NCBI GenBank assembly: GCA_030762895.1
Contig: CM061064.1
Span: forward strand, 241,457,086 to 241,521,085
DNA: 64,000 nucleotides
DNA from: Sophora flavescens
Taxonomy: Eukaryota; Streptophyta; Magnoliopsida; Fabales; Fabaceae
Direction of reading: 5' to 3'
The notes under the pieces are model-generated. The model was not told the origin of the DNA. It made no database searches and saw only the letters and a list, made by a program, of their open reading frames with translations. The position numbers and the translations under genes are program-made. Within the stretch, counting starts at the first letter, position 1; every line of letters begins with the position of its first letter. Shown here one piece after another: positions 1 through 12,100 of the stretch.

Positions 1-3000
1 ATTAGACAACTTTTACAATCATTGCTTTTGCCTTTACATTATTGGGCTTAATTAGACTTAATTGCTAAACCTTGTTAATTTTCAGATTTTTCACTTATCC
101 CGACCTTGTTGCCTTACGGAGAGCATAACTAGAGCTACAAATATCGGATTTTGGTGATCTTTCTGTCCCTAGAAAGATAAGGAAGAGACCTACAATTTCG
201 GGTTTCAAAAGAATTGTCAAATTAGGCCAAAATCAAGGCTAAATTGGGTCGCGAGTTCTCTGGCGCGGATTAGTGTGCAGTCGATGATGTTCCTTCACTT
301 AAATGGGCCTAACTTACTCATCTTAAGCCCAATTAAGGCATATGATATCTTGTTGGAAAGCATATTCAGAGGCCATTAATTTGGTCTAGGGTTATGTCAG
401 GATTAATAAGCATAAATAGCAGTTTACAGCCGCACAATCCAGAAAAAGACGGAAATTAGACAACTTTTACAATCATTGTTTTTGCTTTTACATTATTGGG
501 CTTAATTGGGCTTAATTGCTAAATCTTGTTAATTTTCGGATTTTTCACTTATCCTGACCTTGTAGCCTTGCACAGAGCATAACTAGACCTACAAATATCG
601 GATTTTGGTGATCTTGCTTGTCCCTTGAAAGATAAGGGAGAGACCTAAAATTTCATGTTCCACAAGAATTGTCAAATTAGGCCAAAATAAAGGATAAATT
701 GGTTCCTGAGTTCTCTGGCACGGATCAGTGCGAAGTCCATGATGTTCCTCCACTTAAATAGGCCTAACTTACTCATCTTATGCCCAATTAAGGCATATGA
801 TACCCTGTTGAAAGCTTATTTAGAGGCCCTTAATTTGGTCAAGGGTTAGGTCTGGATTAATAAGCATAAATAGTAATTTATAGCCGCACAAGCCACAGAC
901 AGACAAATTAGACAACTTTTACAATCATTGCTTTTGCTTTTACATTATTGGACTTAATTGGGCTTAATTTCTAAACATTGTTAATTTTTGGATTTTTCAC
1001 TCATCCTGACCTTGTTGCCTTCCGCAGAGCATAACTAGGGCTACAAATATCGGATTTTGGTGATCTTGCTGTCCCTAGAAAGATAAGGAAGAGACCTACA
1101 ATTTCGGGTTTCACAATAATTGTCAAATTAGGCTAAAATAAAGGCTAAATTGGGTCGCGAGTTCTCTGGCGTGGATCAGTGTGCTGTCCATGATGTTCCT
1201 TCACATAAATGGGTCTAACTTACTCATGTTAAGCCCAATTAAGGCATATGATACCTTGTTGGAAAGCTTATTCGGAGGCCATTAATTTGGTCTAGGGTTA
1301 TGTCAGGATTAATAAGCAAAAATAGCAGTTTACAGCCTCACAATCCAGAGAAAGACGGAAATTAGACAACTTTTACAATCATTGCTTTTGCCTTTACATT
1401 ATTGGGCTTAATTAGACTTAATTGCTAAACCTTGTTAATTTTCGGATTTTTCACTTATCCAGACCTTGTTGCCTTGCGGAGAGCATAACTAGAGCTACAA
1501 ATATCGGATTTTGGTGATCTTTCTGTCCCTAGAAAGATAAGGAAGAGACCTACAATTTCGGGTTTCAAAAGAATTGTCAAATTAGGCCAAAATCAAGGCT
1601 AAATTGGGTCGCGAGTTCTCCCTGGCGCGGATTAGTGTGCAGTCGATGATGTTCCTTCACTTAAATGGGCCTAACTTACTCATCTTAAGCCCAATTAAGG
1701 CATATGATATCTTGTTGGAAAGCATATTCAGAGGCCATTAATTTGGTCTAGGGTTATGTCAGGATTAATAAGCATAAATAGCAGTTTACAGCCGCACAAT
1801 CCAGAAAAAGACGGAAATTAGACAACTTTTACAATCATTGTTTTTGCTTTTACATTATTGGGCTTAATTGGGCTTAATTGCTAAATCTTGTTAATTTTCG
1901 GATTTTTCACTTATCCCCGACCTTGTAGCCTTGCACAGAGCATAACTAGACCTACAAATATCGGATTTTGGTGATCTTGCTGTCCCTTGAAAGATAAGGG
2001 AGAGACCTAAAATTTCATGTTCCACAAGAATTGTCAAATTAGGCCAAAATAAAGGATAAATTGGTTCCTGAGTTCTCCGGCACGGATCAGTGCGAAGTCC
2101 ATGATGTTCCTCCACTTAAATAGGGCTAACTTACTCATCTTATGCCCAATTATGGCATATGATACCCTGTTGAAAGCTTATTTAGAGGCCCTTAATTTGG
2201 TCAAGGGTTAGGTCCGGATTAATAAGCATAAATAGTAATTTATAGCCGCACAAGCCACGCATGAAGTGCAAATTAGACAACTTTTACAATCATTGCTTTT
2301 GCTTTTACATTATTGGACTTAATTGGGCTTAATTTCTAAACATTGTTAATTTTCGGATTTTTCACTCATCCTGACCTTGTTGCCTTCCGCAGAGCATAAC
2401 TAGGGCTACAAATATCGGATTTTGGTGATCTTGCTGTCCCTAGAAAGATAAGGAAGAGACCTACAATTTCGGGTTTCACAATAATTGTCAAATTACGCCA
2501 AAATCAAGGCTAAATTGGGTCGCGAGTTCTCTGGCGCGGATCAGTGTGCTGTCCATGATGTTCCTTCACTTAAATGGGCCTAACTTACTCATCTTAAGCT
2601 CAATTAAGGCATATGATACCTTGTTGGAAAGCATATTCAGAGGCCATTAATTTGGTCTAGGGTTATGTCAGGATTAATAAGCATGAATAGCAGTTTACAG
2701 CCTCACAAGCCACATAGACACAGAAATTAGACAACTTTTACAATCATTGCTTTTGATTTTTCATTATTGGACTTAATTGGGCAGAAATGCTAAACATTGT
2801 TTATTTTCGGATTTTTCACTCATCCTGACCTTGTTGCCTTGCGAAGAGCATCACTAGAGCTACAAATATCGAATTTTGGTGATCTTGCTGTCCCTATAAA
2901 GAAAAGGAAGAGACCTACAATTTCGGGTTTCACAAGAATTGTCAAATTAGGCCAAAATCAAGGCTAAATTGGGTCGCGAGTTCTCTGGCGTGGATCAGTG

Positions 3001-6000
3001 TGCAGTCCATGATGTTCCTTCACTTAAATGGGCCTAACTTACTTATCTTAAGCCCAATTAAGGCATATGAAACCTTGTTGGAAAGCATATTCAGAGGCCA
3101 TTAATTTGGTCTCGGGTTAGGTCTTGATTAATAAGCATAAATAGCAGTTTACAGCCACACAAGCCACAGAGAGATAGAAATTAGACAACTTTTACAATCA
3201 TTGCTTTTGCTTTTACATTATTGGACTTAATTGGGCTGAATTGCTAAACATTGTTAATTTTTCGGATTTTTCACTCATCCTGACCTTGTTGCCTTGTGCA
3301 GAGCATAACTAGAGCTACAAATATCGGTTTTGGTGATCTTTCTGTCCCTAGAAAGATAAGGAAGAGACCTACATTTTCGGGTTTCAAAAGAATTGTCAAA
3401 TTAGGCCAAAATCAAGGCTAAATTGGGTCGCGAGTTCTCTGGCGCGTATCAGTGTGCAGTCGATGATGTTCCTTCACTTAAACGGGCCTAACTTACTCAT
3501 CTTAAGCCCAATTAAGGCATATGATACCTTGTTGGAAAGCAATCAGAGGCCATTAATTTGGTCTAGGGTTATGTCAGGATTAATAAGCATAAATAGCAAT
3601 TTACAGCCGCACAAGCCAGAAAAAGACGGAAATTAGACAACTTTTACAATCATTGTTTTTGCTTTTACATTATTGGGCTTAATTGGGCTTAATTGCTAAA
3701 TCTTGTTAATTTTCGGATTTTTCACTTATCCTGACCTTGTATCCTTGCACAGAGCATAACTAGACCTACAAATATCGGATTTTGGTGATCTTGCTGTCCC
3801 TTGAAAGATAAGGGAGACACCTACAATTTCATGTTCCACAAGAATTGTCAAATTAGGGCAAAATAAAGGATAAATTGGTTCCCGAAGTTCTCCGCACGGC
3901 GGATCGCTGCGAAGTCCATGATGTTCCTCCACTTAAATAGGCCTAACTTACTCATCTTATGCCCAATTAAGGTATATGATACCCTGTTGAAAGCTATTTA
4001 GAGGCCATTAATTTGGTCAAGGGTTAGGTCTGGATTAATAAGGATAAATAGTAATTTATAGCCGCACAAGCCACAGACAGACAAAAATTAGACAACTTTT
4101 ACAATCATTGCTTTTGCTTTTACATTATTGGACTTAATTGGGCTTAATTTCTAAACATTGTTAATTTTTGGATTTTTCACTCATCCTGAGCTTGTTGCCT
4201 TGCGCAGAGCATAACTAGAGCTACAAATATCAGATTTTGGTGATCTTTCTGTCCCTAGAAAGATAAGGAAGAGACCTACAATTTCGAGTTTCAAAAGAAT
4301 AGTCAAATTAGGCCAAAATCAAGGCTAAATTGGGTCGCGAGTTCTCTGGCGTGGATCAGTGTGCAGTCCATGATGTTCCTTCACTTAAATGGGCCTAACT
4401 TACTCATCTTAGGCCCAATTAAGGCATATGATACCTTGTTGGAAAGCATATTCAGAGGCCATTAATTTGGTCTAGCGTTAGGTCTGGATTAATAAGCATA
4501 AATAGCAGTTTACAGCCACACAAGCCACAGAGAGACAGAAATTAGACAACTTTTACAATCATTGCTTTTGCTTTTACATTATTGGACTTAATTGGGCTGA
4601 ATTGCTAAACATCATTAATTTTTCGGATTTTTCACTCATCCTGACCTTGTTGCCTTGCGCAGAGCATAACTAGAGCTACAAATATCGGATTTTGGTGATC
4701 TTTCTGTCCCTAGAAAGATAAGGAAGAGACCTACAATTTCGGGTTTCAAAAGAATTGTCAAATTAGGCCAAAATCAAGGCTAAATTGGGTCGCGAGTTCT
4801 CTGGCGCGGATCAGTGTGCAGTCGATGATGTTCCTTCACTTAAATGGGCCTAACTTACTCATCTTAAGCCCAATTAAGGCATATGATACCTTGTTGGAAA
4901 GCATATTCAGAGGCCATTAATTTGGTCTAGGGTTATGTCAGGATTAATAAGCATAAATAGCAGTTTACAGCCGCAGAAGTCAGAGAAAGACGAAAATTAG
5001 ACAACTTTTACAATCATTGTTTTTGCTTTTACATTATTGGGCTTAATTGGGCTTAATTGCTAAATCTTGTTAATTTTTGGATTTTTCACTCATCCTGACC
5101 TTGTTGCCTTCCGCAGAGCATAACTAGGGCTACAAATATCGGATTTTGGTGATCTTGCTGTCCCTAGAAAGATAATGAAGAGACCTACAATTTCGGGTTT
5201 CACAATAATTGTCAAATTAGGCCAAAATCAAGGCTAAATTGGTTCGCGAGTTCTCTGGCACGGATCAGTGTGCTGTCCATGATGTTCCTTCACATAAATG
5301 GGTCTAACTTACTCATGTTAAGCCCAATTAAGGCATATGATACCTTGTTGGAAAGCTTATTCAGAGGCCATTAATTTGGTCTAGGGTTATGTCAGGATTA
5401 ATAAGCATAAATAGCAGTTTACAGCCTCACAATCCAGAGAAAGACGGAAATTAGACAACTTTTACAATCATTGCTTTTGCCTTTACATTATTGGGCTTAA
5501 TTAGACTTAATTGCTAAACCTTGTTAATTTTCGGATTTTTCACTTATCCAGACCTTGTTGCCTTGCGGAGAGCATAACTTGAGCTACAAATATCGGATTT
5601 TGGTGATCTTTCTGTCCCTAGAAAGATAAGGAAGAGACCTACAATTTCGGGTGTCAAAAGAATTGTCAAATTAGGCCAAAATCAAGGCAAAATTGGGTTG
5701 CGAGTTCTCTGGCGCCGATCAGTGTGCAGTCGATGATGTTCCTTCACTTAAATGGGCCTAACTTACTCATCTTAAGCCCAATTAAGGCATATGATACCTT
5801 GTTGGAAAGCATATTCAGAGGCCATTAATTTGGTCTAGGGTTATGTCAGGATTAATAAGCATAAATAGCAGTTTACGGCCGTAGAAGCCAGAGAAAGACG
5901 AAAATTAGACAACTTTTACAATCATTGTTTTTGCTTTTACATTATTGGGCTTAATTGCTAAATCTGGTTAATTTTCGGATTTTTCACTTATCCTGACCTT

Positions 6001-8623
6001 GTAGCCTTGCGCAGAGCATAACTAGACCTACAAATATCGGATTTTGGTGATCTTGCTGTCACTTGAAAGATAAGGGAGAGACCTAAAATTTCTTGTTCCA
6101 CAAGAATTGTCAAATTAGGCCAAAATAAAGGATAAATTGGTTCCTGAGTTCTCTGGCACGGATCAGTGCGAAGTCCATGATGTTCCTCCACTTAAATAGG
6201 CCTAACTTACTCATCTTATGCCTAATTAAGGCATATGATACCCTGTTGAAAGCTTATTTAGAGGCCCTTAATTTGGTCAAGGGTTAGGTCTGGATTAATA
6301 AGCATAAATAGTAATTTACAGCCGCACAAGCCACGTAGAGATGACGTAAATTAGACAACTTTTACAATCATTGCTTTTGCTTTTACATTATTGGACTTAA
6401 TTGGGCTTAATTTCTAAACATTGTTAATTTTTGGATTTTTCACTCATCCTGACCTTGTTGCCTTCCGCAGAGCATAACTAGGGCTACAAATATCGGATTT
6501 TCGTGATCTTGCTGTCCCTAGAAAGACAAGGAAGAGACCTACAATTTCGGGTTTCACAATAATTGTCATATTAGGCCAAAATCAAGGCTAAATTGGGTCG
6601 CGAGTTCTCTCGGCGTGGATCAGGTGTCTTGTCCATGATGTTCCTTCACATAAATGGGTCTAACTTACTCATGTTAAGCCCAATTAAGGCATATGATACC
6701 TTGTTGGAAAGCTTATTCAGAGGCAATTAATTTGGTCTAGGGTTATGTCAGGATTAATAAGCATAAATTGCAGTTTACAGCCTCACAATCCAGAGAAAGA
6801 CGGAAATTAGACAACTTTTACAATCATTGCTTTTGCTTTTACATTATTAGTCTTAATTAGGCTTAATTACTAAATCTTGTTAATTTTCGGATTTTTCACT
6901 TATCCTGACCTTGTTGCCTTGCGAGAGCTTAACTAGACCTATAGAGATCAGATTTTGGTGATCTTGTTGTCCCTAGAAAGATAAGGAAGAGACCTACAAT
7001 TTCAGGTACCACAAGAATTGTCAAATTAGGCCAAAATCAAGGCTAAATTGGTTCCTGAGTTCTCTGGCACGGATCAGTGCGCAGTCCATGATGTTCCTCC
7101 ACTTAAATAGGCCTAACTTACTCATCTTATGCCCAATTAAGGCATATGATACCCTGTTGGAAAGCATATTCAGAGGCCAGTAATTTGGTCTAGGGTTAGG
7201 TTTGGATTAATAAGCATAAATAGTAATTTACAGCCGCACAAGCCACAGACAGACAGAAATTAGACAACTTTTACAATCATTGTTTTTGCTTTTAAATTAT
7301 TGTGCTTAATTGGGCTTAATTGCTAAACATTGTTAATTTTCAGTTTTGTCACTCAACCTGACCTTGTTACCTTGTGAACAACATAACTAGAGCTACAAAT
7401 ATCGGATTTTGGTGGTCTTGCTGTCCCTATAAAGATAAGGAAGAGACCTACAATGTAAGGTTTCACAAGAATTGTCATATTAGGCCAAAATCATGGTTAA
7501 ATTTTGTCCCTAGTTCTCTGGCGCGGATCAGTCCGCAGTCCATGATGTTTCGTCTCTTAAATGGGCCTAACTTACTCATCTTAAGCCCAATTAAGACATA
7601 TGATACCTTGTTGGAAAGCATATTCAGAGGCCATTATTTTGGTCTAGGGTTATGTCGGATTAATAAGCATAAATAGCAGTTTACAGCCGACAAGCCAGAG
7701 AAAGATTGAAATTAGACAACTTTTACAATCATTGTTTTTGCTTTTACATTATTGGGCTTAATTACTAAACATTGTTAATATTCGGATTTTTCACTCATCC
7801 TAACCTTGTACCCTTGCGCAGAGCATAACTAGAGCCACAAATATCGGATTTTGGTGATCTTGCTGTCCCTTGAAAGATAAGGGAGAGACCTAAAATTTCA
7901 GGTACCACAAGAATTGTCAAATTAGGCCAAAATAAAGGATAAATTGGTTCCTGAGTTCTTCTCGGCACGGATCAGTGCGAAGTCCATGATGTTCCTCCAC
8001 TTAAATAGGCCTAACTTACTCATCTTATGCCCAATTAAGGTATATGATACCCTGTTGAAAGCTTATTTAGAGGCCCTTAATTTGGTCAAGGGTTAGGTCT
8101 GGATTAATAAGCATAAATAGTAATTTACAGCCGCACAAGCCAAACAGATTAAATTAGACAACTTTTACAATCATTGCTTTTGCTTTTACATTATTGGACT
8201 TAATTGGGCTTAATTTCTAAACATTGTTAATTTTTGGATTTTTCACTCATCCTGACCTTGTTACCTTCCGCAGAGCATAACTAGGGCTACAAATATCGGA
8301 TTTTCGTGATCTTGCTGTCCCTAGAAAGACAAGGAAGAGACCTACAATTTCGGGTTTCACAATAATTGTCATATTAGGCCAAAATCAAGGCTAAATTGGG
8401 TCGCGAGTTCTCTGGCGTGGATCAGTGTGCTGTCCATGATGTTCCTTCACATAAATGGGTCTAACTTACTCATGTTAAGCCCAATTAAGGCATATGATAC
8501 CTTGTTGGAAAGCTTATTCAGAGGCAATTAATTTGGTCTAGGGTTATGTCAGGATTAATAAGCATAAATTGCAGTTTACAGCCTCACAATCCAGAGAAAG
8601 ACGGAAATTAGACAACTTTTACA
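1..8623 (+). repeat. Satellite array, left block (19 full ~453-bp monomers plus a partial one)
   Basis: Monomer starts (marker ATTAGACAAC) lie at 1, 455, 907, 1361, 1817, 2272, 2726, 3180, 3632, 4087, 4541, 4996, 5450, 5904, 6350, 6806, 7259, 7711, 8153 and 8607, an average spacing of about 453 bp. Subfamilies can be told apart by eye. A has TTTTGCCTTTACATT and AATTAGACTTAATTGC. B has CTTGTAGCCTTGCACAG and CCCTTGAAAGATAAGGG. C has TTAATTTCTAAACATTG, CCTTCCGCAGAGC and CACAATAATTG. D has GGGCAGAAATGC. E has GGGCTGAATTGC. F has ATTAGTCTTAATTAGGC. G has ACCTTGTGAACAACATAAC. H has TAATATTCGG. Order from the left is A B C A B C D E B C E (4996, C-like) A B C F G H C, then a monomer cut by the gap. 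No coding sequence is supported. This is tandem satellite DNA, probably centromeric or pericentromeric. Confidence 0.95.
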
Positions 8624-9123
8624 NNNNNNNNNNNNNNNNNNNNNNNNNNNNNNNNNNNNNNNNNNNNNNNNNNNNNNNNNNNNNNNNNNNNNNNNNNNNN
8701 NNNNNNNNNNNNNNNNNNNNNNNNNNNNNNNNNNNNNNNNNNNNNNNNNNNNNNNNNNNNNNNNNNNNNNNNNNNNNNNNNNNNNNNNNNNNNNNNNNNN
8801 NNNNNNNNNNNNNNNNNNNNNNNNNNNNNNNNNNNNNNNNNNNNNNNNNNNNNNNNNNNNNNNNNNNNNNNNNNNNNNNNNNNNNNNNNNNNNNNNNNNN
8901 NNNNNNNNNNNNNNNNNNNNNNNNNNNNNNNNNNNNNNNNNNNNNNNNNNNNNNNNNNNNNNNNNNNNNNNNNNNNNNNNNNNNNNNNNNNNNNNNNNNN
9001 NNNNNNNNNNNNNNNNNNNNNNNNNNNNNNNNNNNNNNNNNNNNNNNNNNNNNNNNNNNNNNNNNNNNNNNNNNNNNNNNNNNNNNNNNNNNNNNNNNNN
9101 NNNNNNNNNNNNNNNNNNNNNNN
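8624..9123. other. Assembly gap of exactly 500 N
   Basis: An uninterrupted run of N, exactly 500 long, which is a conventional placeholder size rather than a measured distance. It falls inside a satellite monomer that began at 8607. Sequence resumes at 9124 near the middle of another monomer. Array quality differs sharply on the two sides: clean monomers of about 453 bp to the left and indel-rich monomers to the right. True gap size is unknown. Confidence 0.99.
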
Positions 9124-12100
9124 TCCTTGAAAGATAAGGAAGAGACCGCCAATTTCAGTGTTCCACAAGAATTGGTCAAATTAGGCCAAAATCAAGGCTA
9201 AATTGGGTCCTGAGTTTCCTTCGGGCACCCTGACTGCTGTACCATGATGTTCATCCACTTAAATAGGCCTAACTTACTAATCTTATGCCCAATTAAGGCC
9301 TATGATAAATTCTGCTGAAAGTTTATTTAGAGGCCCTTAATTTGGTCTAAAAAATGTCCGAGATTAATACGCATAAATATCGGTTTACAGCCGCACAAGC
9401 CACACGTAGAGACAGAATTGACAACTTTTACAATCATTGATTTTGCTTGACATAATTGGAATTAATTAAGGAAATTGCTAAACATTGTTAATTTTTGGAT
9501 TTTTCACTCTTCCCGACTTTGTTGCCTTGCGCAGAGCATAACTTGACCTACAAATATCGGATTTGGTGATCTAACATGTCCCTAGAAAGATAAGGAAGAG
9601 ACCTACAATTTCGGCTTCTCAAGAATTGTCAAATTAGGCCAAAATCAAGGCTAAATTGGGTGCTGAGTTCTCTGCACGAATCAATGCGCAGTACATGATG
9701 TTCCTCCACTTAAATAGGCCTAACTACTCATCCTATGCCCACCATACTATGATACCCTGAAAGCTTATTTAGAGGCCCCACTTGGTCTATAGAGTTAGGT
9801 CCTAGATTAATACATAAATAGCATTACTTACGCACAAGGCAGAGAAACACGGAATTAGACAACTTTACAATCATTGTTTTTGCTTTTACATTATCAGTAA
9901 TCGGGGCTTAATTGTTAAATCTTGTTAATTTTTTCGGATTTTTCACTCATCTTGACCTTTGTTGTCAGATCATAATTCAGAGCTTCAAATATCGATTTGC
10001 GGGAATCTGCTGTCCCTAGAAAGATAAGGAAGACACCACCGGTGTCACGAATTGTCAAATTAGGCCAAATCAAGGCTAAATTGGGTCCTGCCCTCAAAGG
10101 ATCAAGCAGTACCATGGTGGTCCTTTCACTTAAATGGGCCTAACTTACTCATCTATGCCCAATTAATTCATGATACCTTGTTGGAAAGCTTATTCGCAGG
10201 CTCCTTAATTTGGTCTAGGTTAGGTCATGATTACTAAGCATAAATAGTATTACAGCCACAAGACAGAGAAAGACGGAAATTAGGACAACTTTACAATCAT
10301 TGCTTTTGCTTTACATTATTGGGCTTAATTACAAATCTTGTTAATTTTCGATTTTTAACTTATCCTCACCTTGTTGCCTTGCGTTGGTAGCATAACTAGA
10401 CCTACATGATATCGGATTTTGGTGATCTTGTCAGTCTCCTTGAAGGATAACGAAGAGACCTACAATTCTGTGTTCCATACACTGTCAAATTAAGCCAAAA
10501 TCAAGGCTAAATTGGTTCCCCGAGTTCTTCGGGGCACTGACCAAGACGTGCAAACACCATGACGCTTCCCATCTAAATCGCCTAACTTACTCATCTCCTC
10601 GCTCCATCTTAAATAAATTCCTGCTGAAAGCTTATCTAGAGGCCCTTAATTTGGGTCAAGGGTTAGGTCCGGATTACGCATAAATAGGGGTTGCTTACAA
10701 CGACAAGCCACAGCAGAGACAAATAATTAGATAATCTTTGCTAATCATTGCTTTTTTAACATTTAATTACTAATCGCTTAATTAAACATTATTAATTTTC
10801 GGATTTTTCAAACATCCCGACCTTGTTGCTCTTGCGTTAAAGCATAACTAGACTTATGTATATCGGATTTTGGTGATCTTGCTGCCCCTTGAAAGGTAAG
10901 AAGAGACCTACACTGTGTTCCACAAGAATTGTCAAATAGGCCAAAATCAAGGCTAAATCTGGGTCCTCGCGTTTCTCGGCACGATCAGTGCGCAGTCCAT
11001 GATGTTCATCCACTTAAATAGGCCTAACTTACTCATCTTATGCACAATTAAGGCCTATGATACCCCGTTGAAAGCTTATTTAGAGGCCCTAAATTTTGCC
11101 TAGGGATTAGGTATGGATTAATAAGCATAAATAGCTAGTTTACAGCCGCACAAGCCACAGAGAAAGACAGAAATTAGACAACATTTACTTATCATTGCTT
11201 TTGCTTTTACAATATTGGACTTTAATTAGGCTTTAATTGCTAAACATTGTTAATTTTCGGATTTTTCACTAATCCCGACTTTGTTGCCTTGGCGCAGAGC
11301 ATAACTAGAGCTACACTATCGATTTTGGTGATCTTGTTGTCTCTAGAAAGATTGGGAATTGACCTACACTTTGGTTTCAAGAATGAAAAATTAGGCCAAA
11401 ATCAAGGATATATTGGTTCATAGTTCTTGGTGGGATGGAGCAAAATCACGATGTTCCTTCACTTAAATGGACCTAACTTACTCATCTTAATCCCACTAAT
11501 TCATATGATACCCTGTTGAGCTTATTCGGAGGCCCTTAATTTGGTCTAGGTTATTTTAGATTAATAAGCATAAATAGCAGTTTCAAAATTTCGCTTCAGC
11601 AGAAAGAAAAAATTAGAGAACTTTTCCAATCATTATTTTTGCTTTTACATTATCGCTTAATTGCTAAACTCTTAATATTTGGATTTTCACTTATCATGAA
11701 TTTGTTGCCTTGCATGAGCATAACTAGACTACGGCGACATCGGATTTTGGTGATCTTGTCAGTCCCTCGAAGGATAAGGAAGACCTACACTCTCATACAC
11801 AAGAATTGTCAAAACCAAAATCAAGGCTAAATTGTTCTCTAGTTCTTTCGGCGTATTATGCGAACTCATGATGTTCCTCCACTTAAATGGGCCTAACTTA
11901 CTCATCTTAAGCCCAATTAAAGCTGGGATAACTGGTGGAAAGATTATCTCGAGGCACCTAATTTGGCTCTAGGCTGGGTCAGGATTAATAAGCATAAATA
12001 GTATATTATAGCCCGGACAAGGCACGGATTAGGGACGAAAATTAGACAACTTTTTACAATCATTGTTTTTGCTTACATTATCAGGCTTAATTGCCAAAAA

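Noticed and set aside
350..370. CENP-B box-like sequence around TTGTTGGAAAGC
   Set aside because: The core CG and CGGG positions of the box are absent.
395..410. Telomere-like TAGGGTTAGG in the monomer end (GGTCTAGGGTTAGGTC)
   Set aside because: Only about one and a half units per monomer, not the plant TTTAGGG form, and never in tandem. Chance similarity is enough.
1891..2115. Recurrent ~67-residue minus-strand frame (MEEHHGLR...) found in about fifteen B- and H-type monomers
   Set aside because: It is present only because those monomers are copies of each other. Other subfamilies break it, its ends shift with single indels, and it has no recognisable domain, promoter or start context. It is a satellite shadow.
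8569..9201. Long frames across 8569-9201
   Set aside because: They consist mainly of N from the assembly gap.
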